NCBI RefSeq assembly: GCF_041296385.1
Contig: NC_091018.1
Location: 7,501 to 71,500, forward strand
Direction of reading: 5' to 3'
DNA: 64,000 nucleotides
From: Aphelocoma coerulescens
Lineage: Eukaryota > Chordata > Aves > Passeriformes > Corvidae
In this document: one piece after another, positions 35,601 through 48,942 of the stretch
Layout: the number at the start of each line of letters is the position of its first letter
Numbering within the stretch: the first letter of the stretch is position 1
Position numbers and translations under genes: made by a program
The notes under the pieces: model-generated
Databases searched by the model: none
Told to the model about the DNA's origin: nothing
What the model saw: only the letters and a program-made list of their open reading frames with translations

Positions 35601-35867
35601 TCCCCAACTTATTGCAACTACTCGGCCGTTGCCAAAGGCTACCCAGATGGTATCTTCACATGGAAAAGGTAAAGGGTTCGTCACAGAGTCCCATGATACT
35701 TGCAGAGGACTAACAAGGGCAACGAGACAGGCCTGTCAGTCGGGGACGGGTACAGGGTAATGAAGGGGGCTGCCTGAAACACACAAATGACAGTGGATGC
35801 TTAGAGCTGTACCAGAACTTGGCACCCAAGGCATAACAAGTGGTTCTTTCCACCAGTGACTTCTTAC
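32690..35867 (-). other. block 2 left part: 3' end and first partial modules
   Basis: It parallels block 1 from 4330 onward: A/T-rich segment with AATACAATCCATATAC, a single diverged copy of the ~320-bp element (33030-33250), a CA-rich stretch, a terminal exon-like segment below 33527, the 21-nt exon-like segment, and then sequence leading into the first module. A 16-base C-run lies near 34010-34025. In the segment equivalent to the 79-nt exon (near 35110-35190) a fifth C shifts the frame. Confidence 0.65.
34171..34191 (-). other. 21-nt exon-like segment, block 2
   Basis: CATCTTGCAG precedes it and GTGAAACTGC follows it on the minus strand. As seven codons it reads QESWVHQ. Length and borders agree with block 1 (7097-7117), which supports selection on splicing at some time in the past. 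Confidence 0.4.
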
Positions 35868-37181
35868 CTCGTTCATTTGACCTTGACTGCTGAGATCTGG
35901 CTTTACCTCCTAAGAACAAAGACAAAGAACAATGCTGTAACACAGCCACCATTAACACCTGCTCTGCAAACACAAACGGTGAGCGACGTTCCTGCGGGAA
36001 CCCCCTCACCCGGTATAGGGCACTCTGCCACAGATTTAATCCGTCTGCATCTGCAAGAAAGTGATGACAAAAGTCAAAGCACTGCATGAGAACTTCACAG
36101 CTCCAGCCATCTCGTGACAATCTAGGACTATCAACTAGAGGCCAAACTACACCCTACATTACAAATTTCAAGTCCCCAAGGCTTGTTCTCTTGCACCGGT
36201 ATGCCAGAGTATGCTGCAGGGCAGAGCAGCTCAGGGCCAAACTCATGCAGGTACCCATGACACAGGAGATGACAAACAAGAGGATACAACGAGGAGAGAG
36301 AACTCTTGGCAGAAAGCATGACTGCAAGCACATTGAAGGGCTAAGGCAAAGGACCTGTGACACAAGACGCCCAAAAGACACGGCATGCACTATAGACAAG
36401 TGACACAACATGCACTCGGATTGCTCTGCCCTGCGCACCTCAGCATTGTCATCAAATGTGAGACTTTTCCTTTATGCGGGCTAAGGCGCCCCTTCTTCGG
36501 CATCCCCATCGCCAAAGGTGACGCAAAACTCCCTCCCAGCAGGCCCAACTCGATACTCCGCTTTCATCCCCTTGACTTATCTCTCAGACGTCCTGAGACG
36601 CGAATCCACCTGGGACGCAAAAGAAGACCGCATCACCATCCTGGAAGCTCCTACCATCGCCGGGCTCTTGTCTCTTAGACGGCTACAATAAAGAAAACCA
36701 AACATCAGGACAGGAACTCTGTGACACATTGGCCAAACCCCAACAGTTCCACTACTCACCGTCTCCTAAAAAGGCTGGGGTCCTCAGGCCACACGCTTTG
36801 GGCACGCCCCAAGGCCGATACCATCACCGCAGGGTATACCTGAGTTAAGAGGAGAGGAGGTGATGCGGGACTGCTGAAACTTGAGCGGACCCTCGCTCCT
36901 CCTCCCTCCCTCCCCGACTTGCCGCAACCCTCGGCCGTTGCCAAAGGCTACCGGGATGGTACCTTCACATGGAAAAGGTAAAGGCTTCATCGCAGAGTCC
37001 CATGATACTTGCAGAGGACTCACGAGGGCGGCAAGACAAGGCTGTCAGCCAGTCGGCGAGGAGTTTGGCGTAATACAAGGGGACTACCTGAAACACACAA
37101 ATGACAATGGATGCTTAGAGCTGTACCAGAACTTGGCACCCAAGGCATAACAAGTGGTTCTTACCACCAGGCACTTCTTAT
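35868..37181 (-). repeat. module 1, short form
   Basis: 1314 bp. The donor after the 73-nt segment is a true GT (GTGGATTC near 36605), as in modules 6 and 14 only. Confidence 0.8.
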
Positions 37182-38884
37182 CTCGTTCACTTGACCTTGA
37201 CTGCTGAGATCTGGCTTTACCTCCTAAGAACAAAGACAAAGAACAATGCTGTAACACAGCCACCATTTATGTTTGCCCTGCAAAGACAAACGGTGACCGA
37301 CCTTCATGTGGGAACCCCCTCACACGGTATGGGGCGCTCTGCCGCAGATTTAATCCATCTGCATCTGCAAGAAAGTGATGACAAAAGTCAAAGAGCTGCA
37401 TTAGAACTTCACAGCTCCAGCCATCCTGTATCAGTCTAGGAATGCCATCTTGAGGCTAAACTACAACCTACACCACAAATTCCACATCCCCAGGCCTTGC
37501 CCTATTACACCCATACGCCAGAGTATGCATCAGGGAAGAGCAGCTCTGGGCCAAACCCATGCAGGCACCCGTGACACAGGAGATGACAAACAAGGGGACA
37601 CAACAAGGAGAGAAAACTCTGGGCTAGATGATCACAAGGACCGAGCAAATGAGGAATGAGATGACCACGGCGACACCGACGGTGAGCCAACGAGGCTGCA
37701 AGAACCCTGGCAGAAGAGGATGATAACAGAAGGACTTGTTCCAAAAACTGCAAAGATGGATGCCCGAGAATTGGATGGGTGGAATCCTCTAGCTATCTTC
37801 ACATAGGCTTCATCCTCTCTAATGGATCATTGCAGTGCACAGCTGACAATGCAGCTCAGAACAAGACCTGAAAAGACACTCGACTTAACGTCGCTGAAGA
37901 GAGATGTGATCCTGATGCACCTCCAAGATCACGAGTCAAAGGAGCAATGGTATCGGCACCACACTGAGGAACACCAAGAAGAGAGATGCTAAGAATAATG
38001 CCCAGAGTTTGCAATAAGCATCTCAAAGGGCTAAGGCAAAAGACCTGTGACACAAGATGCACAGAGAACGCACAATAGACAGGTGACATGTACCAGGACT
38101 GCTCTGCCCTGCGCACCTCGGCACTGTGATCAAAAGCAAAACTTTTGCTTTATAGGTCCTGAGGGGTCCCTTCTTGGTATCCCCACCTCCAAATCTGACT
38201 CAAAAATACCTCCTGGTGAGTCCCAACTCAACACCCCGCTTTCACCCCTACTGTGGGTCAGGTCTCAACTTATCTCTTGGATGTCTGGGGATGTCAATCT
38301 GCCTCAGGCGCAAAAGAAGGCTGCATCACCATGCGGGAAGCTCGTGCCTTCACCGGGCTGGTTCTCTCTTAGTCAGCTACAATAAAGAAAAACAGACAAA
38401 CATCAGTGCATGAACTTAGTGGCACCTCAGCCAAAACCTGTCAATTCTGCCACTCACCGTCTCCTAAAAAGGCTGGCCTCCTCAGGCCGCACGCTTTGGC
38501 CACGCTCTGAAGCCAACGCCATCGTCATCATCACAGGGTATACCTGGGTTAAGAGGAGACGAGGTGATGCGGCATTGCCGAAACTTCAGGGGGCCCTCGC
38601 TCCTCCCTCCCTCCACAACTCATTGCAACTACTCAGCCATTACCGAAGGCTTCCCAGACGGTACCTTCACATGGAGAAGGAAAAAACTCCGTCGCAGAGT
38701 CCCGTAAGACATCTGGAGGGCTCACTAGGGCGGCAAGCCGGGTCTGTCAGCCGTTCAGCGAGAGGTTTTGATGCAATACAAGCAGACCATCTAAAACACA
38801 CAAATGACAATGGATGCTTAGAGCTGTACCAGAACTTGGCACCCAAGGATTAACAAGTGGTTCTTACCACCTGTGACTTCTCAC
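37182..38884 (-). repeat. module 2, long form
   Basis: 1703 bp. The donor of its 42-nt segment reads AT instead of GT (37180-37181), and the segment at 38117-38194 is one base short (78 rather than 79 nt). The acceptor TTTGCAG near 37757, lost in later long modules, is intact here. Confidence 0.8.
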
Positions 38885-40220
38885 CTCGTGCATTTGACCT
38901 TGACTGCTGAGATCTGGCTTTACCTCCTAAAAATAAAGACAAAGACCAATGCTGTAACACAGCCTCCAGTTACACTTGCTCTGCAAAGACCAACGGTGAC
39001 TGACCTTCCTGCAGGGAACCCCTCACCCGGTATGGGGCACTCTGCCACGGATTTAATCTGTCTGCATCTGCAAGAAAGTGATGACAAAAGTCAAAGTGCT
39101 GCACGAGAACTTCACAGCTCCAGCCATCTTGGGACAATCTAGGAATATCATCTAGAGGCCAGACTACACCATACATTACAGATTTAAAGGCCTTGGGCCT
39201 TGTTCTATTACACCGATATGCCAGGGTATGCATCAGAGCAGAGCAGCTCTGGGCCAAACCCACTCAGGCACCCGTGACACAGGAGATCACAAACAAGGGG
39301 ATGCAACGAGGAGAGAGAACTCTCAGCAAAAAGCATGACTGCAAGCACATCAAAGGGCTAAGGCAAAAGACCTGTGACACAAGATGCCCAAAAGACACGG
39401 CATGCACTATAGACAAGTGACACAACATGCACTCTGATTGCTCTGCCCTGCGCACCTCAGCACTGCCATCAAGTGTGAGACTTTTCCTTTATGTGGGCTA
39501 AGGGGCCCCTTCTTGCATATCCCCATCTCCAAAGCTGACTCAAAACTCCCTCCCCGAGAGCCCCAACCCAACACCCCGCTTTCATTCCCTCCATGGGTTG
39601 CAGCCCCTCAGCTTATCTCTCAGACATCTGGGGATGCAAATCTTCCTGGGGCACAAAACAAGGCGGCCTCTCGCCGGCCCAGAAGCTCCTGCCATTGCCA
39701 GGCTGTTGTCTCTCAGTCAGCTACAATAAAGACAACCGAACATCAGTACACAAGCTTAGTGGCATGTCAGCCAAAACCCAACAGTTCCACTACTCACCGT
39801 CTCCTAAGAGGGCCCGGGTCCTTGGCCGCACGCTCTGGCCGCGCTCCAAGGCCAATGCCATGATAGCATGGTATGCCTGGGTTGAGTGGAAACGAGTAGT
39901 TGCAGCATTGCTGAAACTTGAGTGGACGCTCACTCCTCCTCCCTCCCTCCCTGACTTGCCGCAACTCCTTGGCCGTTGCCGAAGGCTACCCGGATGGTAC
40001 CTTCACATGGAAAAGGTAAAGGCTTCGTTGCTGAGCCCCCTGATACGTGCAGAGGACTCACGAGGGCGCCAAGACGGGTCCGTCGGCCGGTTGGTGAGGA
40101 GTTTCAGCGTAACACAAGGGGAGCGCCTGAAACACACAAATGACAATGGATGCTTAGAGCTGTACCAGAACTTGGCACCCAAGGAATACCAAGTGGTTCT
40201 TTCCACCAGTGACTTCTTAC
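38885..40220 (-). repeat. module 3, short form
   Basis: 1336 bp. The donor position after the 73-nt segment reads GA (near 39635). The stretch 39593-40246 is a 217-codon plus-strand frame, the longest in the array, but it runs antisense through several exon-like segments and is not homologous to a known protein. Confidence 0.8.
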
Positions 40221-41935
40221 CTCGTTCACTTGACTTTGACTGCTGAGATCTGGCTTTACCTCCTAAGAACAAAGACAAAGAACAAAGCTGTAACACAGCC
40301 ACCAGTTACACTTGCCCTGCAAAGACAAACAATGACCGACCTTCCTGTAGGAACCCCCTCACACGGTATGGGGCGCTCTGCCGCAGATTTAATCCGTCTG
40401 CATCTGCAAAAAAGGGGTGACAAAAGTCAAAGTGCTGCATGAGAACTTCACAGCTCCAGCCATCTTGTGTCAATCTAGGACTATCATCTAGAGGCCAAAC
40501 TACACCCTACATTACAAATTACAAGTCCCTTGGCCTTGCCCTATTACACCTATATGCCAGACCATGCAGCAGGGCAGAGCAGCTCTGGGCCAAACCCACT
40601 CAGGCACCCGTGACACAGCAGATGACAAACAAGGGGACACAACAAGGAGGGAAAACTCTGGGCTAGATGATCACAAGGACCGAGCAAATGAGCAATGAGA
40701 TGACGGCAGCGAGACCGACAGTGAGCCAACGAGGCTGCAAGAACCCTGGCAGAAGAGGATGATAAGAGAAGGACATATTCCATGAACCGCAAAGATGGAT
40801 GCCCAAGAACTGGACGGGTGGAATCCTCGAGCTAGCTTCACATAGCCTTCATCCTCTCTAATGGATCATTGCAGTGCACAGCTGACAATGCAGCTCAGAA
40901 CAAGACCTGAAAGGACACTCGACTCAACATCGTTGAAGAGAGACGTGATCCTGACGCACCTCCAAGATCACGAGTCAAAGGATCAATGGTATCGGCACCA
41001 CACTGAGGAACACCAAGAACAGAGATGCTAAGAATAATGCCCAGCCTTTGCGATAAGCATCTCAAAGGGCTAAGGCAAAAGACCTGTGACACGAGATGCA
41101 CAAAAGACAGAGAACGCACAATAGACAGGTGACATGTACCAGGCCTGCTCTGCCCTGCGCACCTCGGCACTGTGATCAAAAGCAAGGCTTAAGCTTTATG
41201 GGGCCTAAGGGGTCCCTTCTTGGGTATCCCCACCTCCAAGTCTGACTCAAAAATACCTCCTGGTGAGTCCCAACTCAACACCCCGCTTTCACCCCTACTG
41301 TGGGTCACAGGTCTCAACTTATCTCTTGGATGTCTGGGGATGTCAATCTGCCTCGGGCGCAAAAGAAGGCTGCATCACCATGCGGGAAGCTCGTGCCTTC
41401 ACCGGGCTGGTTCTCTTAGTCAGCTACAATAAAGAAAAACAGACAAACATCAGTGCATGAACTTAGTGGCACCTCAGCCAAAACCTGTCAATTCTGCCAC
41501 TCACCGTCTCCTAAAAAGGCTGGCCTCCTCAGGCCGCACGCTTTGGCCACGCTCTGAGGACAACGCCATCGTCATCGTCACAGAGTATACCTGGGTTAAG
41601 AGGAGACGAGGTGATGCGGCATTGCCGAAACTTCAGGGGGCCCTCGCTCCTCCCTCCCTCCGCAACTCACTGCAACTACCCGGCCGTTGCCGAAGGCAAC
41701 CTGGACGGCACGTTCAAATGGAAAAGGTAAAGGCTTCGTCACAGAGTCCTGTAATACTTCCGGTGGGCTAACGACAGCGGCGAGCCAGGTCCATCAGCCA
41801 GTTGGCAAGGAGTTTCACCATAATACATGGGGACTGCCTAAAGCACACAAATGACAATGGATGCTTAAAGCTTAGAGTGACAGAACTTGGCATCGAAACA
41901 ATAACAACCGGTTCAGTACACCGGTCACCACTTAC
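40221..41935 (-). repeat. module 4, long form (repeat copy 1, unit 1)
   Basis: 1715 bp. The 79-nt segment contains an in-frame TAA (AAAGCTTAAG near 41190), and the donor after the 73-nt segment reads GC. Confidence 0.8.
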
Positions 41936-43266
41936 CTCACTAACTCGACTTTGACTGCTGAGATGTGGCTTTACCTCCTAAAAACAAAGACAAAGAACGA
42001 TGCTGTAACACAGCCACCAATTACACTTGCCCCACAAACAAACGGTGACTGACCTTCCTGCAGGAAACCCCCTCACCCGGTATGGGGCGCTCTGCCACGG
42101 ATTTAATCTGTCTGCATCTGCAAGAAAGTGATGACAAAAGTCAAAGGGCTGCATGCGAACTTCACAGCTCCAGCCATCTTGGGACAATCTAGGAATATCA
42201 TCTAGAGGCCAGACTACACCATACATTACAGATTTAAAGGCCTTGGGCCTTGTTCTATTACACCTATATGCCAGAGTATGCAGCAGGGCAGAGCAGCTCT
42301 GGGCCAAACCCATGCAGGCACCCGTGACACAGGAGACGACAAAAGAGGGGATGCAATGAGGAGAGAGAACTCTCAGCGAAAAGCATGACTGCAAGCACAT
42401 CAAAGGGCTAAGGCAAAAGACCTGTGACACAAGATGCCCAAAAGACACGGCATGCACAATAGACAAGTGACGCAACATGCACTGCGATTGCTCTGCCCTG
42501 CGCACCTCAGCATTGCGATCAAATGTGAGGCTTTCCCATTAGGCGGGCTAAGGGGCCCCTTCTTGGGCATCCCCATCTCCAAAGCTGACTCAAAACTCCC
42601 TCCCCGAGAGACCCAGCCCGACACCACGCTTTCATTCCCTCCATGGGTCATATCCCTCAACTTATCTCTCGGACATCTGGGGATGTGAATCTTCCTGGGG
42701 CGCAAAAGAAGGCGGCCTCTCGCCGGCCCAGAAGCTCCTGCCATTGCCAGGCTGTTGTCTCTCAGTCAGCTACAATAAAGACAACCAAACATCAGTATAT
42801 GAGCTTAGTGGCATGTCAGCCAAAACCCAACAATTCCACTACTCACCATCCACTAAGAGAGCCCGGGTCCTCAGGCCGCACGCTCTGGCCGCGCTCCAAG
42901 GCCGACGCCATCATCGCAGGGTATACCTGGGTTGAGTGGAGACGAGGTTATGCAGCATTGCTGAAACTTTAGGGGACCCTTGTTCCTCCTCCCTCCCCGA
43001 CATGCTGCAACTCCTCGGCCGTTGCTGAAGGCTACCCAGACGGTACCTTTGCATGGAAAAGGTAAAGGCTTCATCGCAGAGTCCCGTGATACTTGCAGAG
43101 GACTCACGAGGGCAGCGAGCCAGGTCCATCAGCCAGTCGGTGAGGGGTTTCAGTGTAATACAAGGGGACCGCCTGAAACACACAAATGACAGTGGATGCT
43201 TAGAGCTGTACCAGAACTTGGCACCCAAGGAATACCAAGTGGTTCTTTCCACCAGTGACTTTTTAC
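41936..43266 (-). repeat. module 5, short form (copy 1, unit 2)
   Basis: 1331 bp. GA replaces GT after the 73-nt segment (near 42690). Confidence 0.8.
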
Positions 43267-44582
43267 CTCATTCACTTGACCTTGACTGCCGAGATCTGGC
43301 TTTACCTCCTAAGAACAAAGACAAAGAACAATGCTGTAACACAGCCACCAGTTACACTTGCTGAGGAAACACAAACAGTGACTGACCTTCCTGGGGGAAC
43401 CCCCTCACCCGGTATAGGGCGCTCTGGCACGGATTTAATCTGTCTGCATCTGCAAGAAAGTGATGACAAAAGTCAAAGGGCTGCATGCGAACTTCACAGC
43501 TCCAGCCATCTTCTGACAATCTAGAAATATCATCTAGAGGACAAACTGCACCCTCCATTACAAATTTCAAGTCCCCAAGCCTTGTTCTATTACACCTATA
43601 TGCCAGGGTATGCAGCAGGGCAGAGCAGCTCTGGGCCAAACCCATGCAGGCACCCATGACAGAGGAGATGACAAACGAGAGGATACAACAAGCAGAGAGA
43701 ACTCAGGGTGGAAAGCATGACTGCAAGCACATCAAAGGGCTAAGGCAAAAGACCTGTGACACAGGACACCCAAAAGACACGGCATGCACTATAGACAAGT
43801 GACACAACATGCACTCGGATTGCTCTGCCCTGCGCACCTCAGCATTGTCATCAAATGTGAGACTTTCACTTTATGCGGGCTAAGGCGCCCCTTCTTGGGT
43901 ATCCCCATCGCCAAAGCTGACGCAAAAATCCCTCCCGGCGAGGCCCGACTCGATACTCCGCTTTCATCCCCTTGACTTATCTCTCAGACGTCCTGAGATG
44001 TGAATCCACCTGGGACACAAAAGACGACCGCCTCACCATCCTGGAAGCTCCTACCATCGCCAGGCTTTTGTCTTTTAGATGGCTACAATAAAGAAAACCA
44101 AACATGAGTACACGGACTTCGTGGCACATTGGCCAAGCCCCCAACAGTTCCACTACTCACCATCTCCTAAGAAGGCCGGGGTCCTTGGGCCCCATGCTTT
44201 GGCCGCGCCCCAAGGCTGATACCGTCATCGCAGGGTATACCTGAGTTAAAAGGAGAGGAGGTGATGCAGGACTGCGGAAACTTGAGCGGACCCTCGCTCC
44301 CCCAGCTCCCACCCCGACTTGCCGCAACTCCTTGGCCGTTGCCAAAGGCTACCGGGATGGTACCTTCACATGGAAAAGGTAAAGGCTTCATCGCAGAGTC
44401 CCGTGATACGTGCAGAGGACTCACGAGGGCGGCAAGACAAGTCTGTCAGCCAGTCGGCGAGGAGTTCGGTGTAATACAAGGGGACTACCTGAAACACACA
44501 AATGACAATGGATGCTTAGAGCTGTACCAGAACTTGGCACCCAAGGAATACCAAGTGGTTCTTTCCACCAGTGACTTCTTAC
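43267..44582 (-). repeat. module 6, short form (copy 1, unit 3)
   Basis: 1316 bp. This unit holds seven of the eight segments of the open cassette described for 43387-44624 and has canonical borders throughout. Confidence 0.85.
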
Positions 44583-44624
44583 CTTGTTCACTTGACCTTG
44601 ACTGCTGAGATCTGGCTTTACCTC
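43387..44624 (-). other. best exon cassette: eight splice-bounded segments, open for 189 codons
   Basis: On the minus strand the segments are 44583-44624 (42 nt), 44425-44488 (64), 44241-44271 (31), 44161-44166 (6), 44010-44082 (73), 43838-43916 (79), 43596-43720 (125) and 43387-43533 (147). Each is preceded by AG and followed by GT; spacers are 62-153 bp. Taken in sequence they total 567 nt and are open in one frame when entered with one carried base, and the cassette returns to the same phase. Peptide motifs include KARSQQSRSS, GIPKKGRLSPHK and DGWSCEV; none is a domain I know. The following 42-nt segment (43267-43308) has TGA in this frame. A copy lies 11779 bp downstream. It may be a real coding cassette or a chance survivor; RNA is needed. 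Confidence 0.4.
44161..44166 (-). other. candidate 6-nt microexon
   Basis: Minus strand: CCGGCCTTCTTAG, then GAGATG, then GTGAGTAGTGG. The same AG-six bases-GTGAGT layout (usually GAGACG) is kept in many modules of both blocks, for example near 9576, 36766 and 38459. Six bases keep the frame. An alternative is that GTGAGT is used with a different upstream acceptor. Confidence 0.35.
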
Positions 44625-46307
44625 CTAAGAACAAAGACAAAGAACAATCCTATAACACAGCCACCATTTATGTTTGCCCTGCAAAGACAAACAGTGACCG
44701 ACCTTCAGGTGGGAACCCCCTCACACGGTATGGGGCGCTCTGCCGCAGATTTAATCCATCTGCATCTGCAAGAAAGTGATGACAAAGGTCAAAGAGCTGC
44801 ATTAGAACTTCACAGCTCCAGCCATCCTGTATGAGGCTAGGAATACCATCTTGAGGCCACGCTACAACCTACACCACAAATTCCACATCCCCAGGCCTTG
44901 TCCTATTACACCCATACTCCACAGTATGCTGCAGGGCACAGCAGCTCTGGGCCTAACCCACTCAGGCACCCGTGACACAGAAGATGACAAACAAGGGGAC
45001 ACAACAAGGAGAGAAAACTCTAGGCTAGATGATCACAAGGACCGAGCAAATGAGGAATGAGATGACCACGGCGAGACCGACGGTGAGCCAACGAGGCTGC
45101 AAGAACCCTGGCAGAGGAGGATGATAACAGAAGGGCTTATTCCAAGAACCGCAAAGATGGATGCCCGAGAATTGGACGGGTGGAATGCTCTAGCTATCTT
45201 CACATTCTTACAAGCCTTCATCCTCTATAATGGATCATTGCAGTGCACAGCTGACAATGCAGCTCAGAACAAGACCTGAAAAGACACCCGACTCAACCTC
45301 GCTGAAGAGAGACGTGATCCTGATGCACCTCCAAGCTCACAAGTCAAAGGATCAATGGTATCGGCACCACACTGAGGAACACCAAGAACAGAGATGCTAA
45401 GAATAATGCCCAGCGTTTGCGATAAGCATCTCAAAGGGCTAAGGCAAAAGACCTGTGACATGAGATGCACAAAAGACAGAGAACGCACAATAGACAGGTG
45501 ACATGTACCAGGACTGCTCTGCCCTGCGCACCTCGGCACTGTGATCAAAAGAGAGACTTAAGCTTTATGGGGCCTAAGGGGCCCCTTCTTGGGTATCCCC
45601 CACCTCCAAATCTGACTCAAAAATATCTTCCAGTGAGTCCCAACTCAACACCCCGCTTTCACCCCCTCTGTGGGTCACAGGTCTCAACTTATCTCTTGGA
45701 TGTCTGGGGATGTCAATCTGCCTCGGGCGCAAAAGAAGGCTGCATCACCATGCGGGAAGCTCGTGCCTTCACCGGGCTGGTTCTCTCTTAGTCAGCTACA
45801 ATAAAGAAAAACAGACAAACATCAGTGCATGAACTTAGTGGCACCTCAGCCAAAACCTGTCAATTCTGCCACTCACCGTCTCCTAAAAAGGCTGGCCTCC
45901 TCAGGCCGCACGCTTTGGCCACGCTCTGAGGACAACGCCATCGTCATCGTCACAGAGTATACCTGGGTTAAGAGGAGACGAGGTGATGCGGCATTGCCGA
46001 AACTTCAGGGGGCCCTCGCTCCTCCCTCCCTCCGCAACTCACTGCAACTACCCGGCCGTTGCCGAAGGCAACCTGGACGGCACGTTCAAATGGAAAAGGT
46101 AAAGGCTTTGTCACGGAGTCCTGTAATACTTCCGGCGGCCTAACGACAGCAGCGAGCCAGGTCCATCAGCCAGTTGGCAAGGAGTTTCACCATAATACAT
46201 GGGGACTGCCTGAAGCACACAAATGACAATGGATGCTTAAAGCTTAGAGTGACAGAACTTGGCATCGAAACAATAACAACCGGTTCAGTACACCGGTCAC
46301 CACTTAC
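44583..46307 (-). repeat. module 7, long form (copy 1, unit 4)
   Basis: 1725 bp. Long-form segments lie at 45329-45438 (110 nt) and 45276-45301 (26 nt), both phase-compatible with their neighbours. However, a fifth C near 45600 shifts the 79-nt segment, and the acceptor near 45150 reads GCG instead of CAG. Confidence 0.8.
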
Positions 46308-47425
46308 CTCACTAACTCGACTTTGACTGCTGAGATGTGGCTTTACCTCCTAAAAACAAAGACAAAGAACGATGCTGTAACACAGCCACCAATTACACTT
46401 GCCCCACAAACAAACGGTGACTGACCTTCCTGCAGGAAACCCCCTCACCTGGTATGGGGCGCTCTGCCATGGATTTAATCTGTCTGCATCTGCAAGAAAG
46501 TGATGACAAAAGTCAAAGGGCTGCATGAGAACTTCACAGCTCCAGCCATCTTGGGACAATCTAGGAATATCATCTAGAGGCCAGACTACACCATACATTA
46601 CGGATTTAAAGGACTTGGGCCTTGTTCTATTACACCTATATGCCAGAGTATGCAGCAGGGCAGAGCAGCTCTGGGCCAAACCCATGCAGGCACCCGTGAC
46701 ACAGGAGACGACAAAAGAGGGGATGCAATGAGGAGAGAGAACTCTCAGCAAAAAGCATGACTGCAAGCACATCAAAGGGCTAAGGCAAAAGACCTGTGAC
46801 ACAAGATGCCCAAAAGACACGGCATGCACAATAGACAAGTGACGCAACATGCACTGCGATTGCTCTGCCCTGCGCACCTCAGCATTGCGATCAAGTGAGA
46901 GACTTTTCCATTATGTGGGCTAAGGCACCCCTTCTTGGGTATCCCCATCTCCAAAGATGACTCAAAACTCCCTCCCAGAGAGCCCCGACCCAACACCCCG
47001 CTTTCATTCCCTCCGTGGGTCGCAGCCCCTCAACTTATCTCTCAGACGTCTGGGAATGTGAATCTTCCTGGGGCGCAAAAGAAGGCCACCTCTTGCCATC
47101 CCAGAAGCAGCTGCCATTGCCAGGCTGTTGTCTCTCAGTCAGCTACAATAAAGACAACCGAACATCAGTACACGAGCTTAGTGACATGTCAGCCAAAACA
47201 CAACAATTCCACTACTCACCGATTCCTAAGAGGGCCCAGGTCCTCGGGCCGCACACTCTGGCCGTGCTCCGAGGCCAACACCATCATCGCAGGGTATGCC
47301 TGTCTTGAGTGGAAATGCGGTTATGCAGCATTGCTGAAACTTGAGGGGATGCTCACTCCTCCTCCCTCCCTGACTTGCCGCAACTCCTTGGCCGTTGCCG
47401 AAGGCTACCCGGATGGTACCTTCAC
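45000..47425. repeat. sub-repeat with a 4.36-kb period
   Basis: This stretch recurs with few changes at about 49360-51785 (offset 4359-4362 bp), the length of three modules (L S S). So an older three-module duplication lies inside the eight-module repeat. One patch near 51456 matches 39675 better than 47096, suggesting gene conversion. Confidence 0.75.
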
Positions 47426-47639
47426 ATGGAAAAGGTAAAGGCTTCATCGCAGAGTCCCATGATACTTGCAGAGGACTCACGAGGGCGGCAAGACAGGTCC
47501 ATCAGCCGGTTGGTGAGGAGTTTCAGCGTAATACAAGGGGAGCGCCTGAAACACACAAATGACAGTGGATGCTTAGAGCTGTACCAGAACTTGGCACCCA
47601 AGGAATAACAAGTGGTTCTTTCCACCAGTGACTTCTTAC
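46308..47639 (-). repeat. module 8, short form (copy 1, unit 5)
   Basis: 1332 bp, nearly identical to 50667-51998 and to 58087-59418. Confidence 0.8.
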
Positions 47640-48942
47640 CTTGTTCACTTGACCTTGACTGCTGACATCTGGCTTTACCTCCTAAGAACAAAGACAAAGA
47701 ACAACGCTGTAACACAGAAACCATTTACACTTGCTCTGCAAAGACAAACAGCGACCGACCTTAATGCAGGAACCCCCTCACCTGGTATGGGGCGCTCTGC
47801 CATGGATTTAATCCGTCTGCATCTGCAAGAAAGTGATGACAAAAGTCAAAGTGCTGCATGAGAACTTCACAACTCCAACCATCTTGTGACAATCTAGGCA
47901 TATTATCTAGAGGCAAAAATACACCCAACATTACAGATTTAAAGGCCTTGGGCCTTGTTGTATTACACCTATATGCCAGAGTATGCAGCAGGGCAGAGCA
48001 GCTCTGGGCCAAACCCATGCAGGCACCCGCGACACAGAAGACACAAACAAGGGGATGCAACAAGGAGAGGGAACATTCCACAGAAAGCATGACTGCAAGC
48101 ACATCAAAGGGCTAAGGCAAAAGACCTGTGACACAAGATGCCCAAAAGACACTGCATGCACAATAAACAAGTGACACATCATGCACTCTGATTGCTCTGC
48201 CCTGCGCACCTCAGCATTGCGATCAAGTGTGAGACTTGTCCATTATGCGGGCTAAGGGGCCCCTTCTTGGGTATTCCCATCTCCAAAGCTGACTCAAAAC
48301 TCCCCCCCAGCAACCCCGACCCGACACCCCGCTTTCATTCCCTCCATGGGTCGCAGCCCTCAACTTATCTCTCGGACATCTAGGGATGTGAATCTTCCTG
48401 GGGCGCAAAAGAAGGCCACCTCTCGCCATCCCAGAAGCTGCTGCCATTGCCAGGCTGTTGTCTCTCAGTCAGCTACAATAAAGAAAACCAGACATCGGTA
48501 CACAGGCTTAGTGGCACATCAGCCAAAATGCAACAATTCCACTACTCACCGACTCCTAAGAGGGCCCGGATCCTCAGGCCACACTTCCAGGCTGGCGCCA
48601 TCATCGCAGGGTATACCTGGGTTGAGTGGAGACAAGGTTATGCGGCATTGCTGAAACTTGAGTGGACCTTTGCTCCTCCTCCCTCCCTCCCCGACTTGCC
48701 GCAACTCCTCGGCCGTTGCCAAAAGCTACCTGGATGGGTACCTTCACATGGAAAAGGCTTCGTCAGAGTCCCATGATACTTGCAGAGGGCGGCAAGACGG
48801 GTCTGTCGGCCAGTCGGTGAGGGGTTCAGTGTAATACAAGAGGAGCGCCTGAAACACACAAATGTCAATGGATGCTTAGAGCTGTACCAGAACTTGGCAC
48901 CCAAGGAATAACAAGTGGTTCTTTCCACCAGTGACTTCTTAC
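47640..48942 (-). repeat. module 9, short form (copy 1, unit 6)
   Basis: 1303 bp, the shortest complete module, with a deletion near 48770 (the CTTCGTCAGAGTCCC region) relative to other short modules. Equivalent: 59419-60721. Confidence 0.8.

Noticed and set aside
39593..40246. 217-codon plus-strand frame in the array
   Set aside because: It runs antisense through exon-like segments, and other modules are broken in this frame at different places, so it looks accidental.
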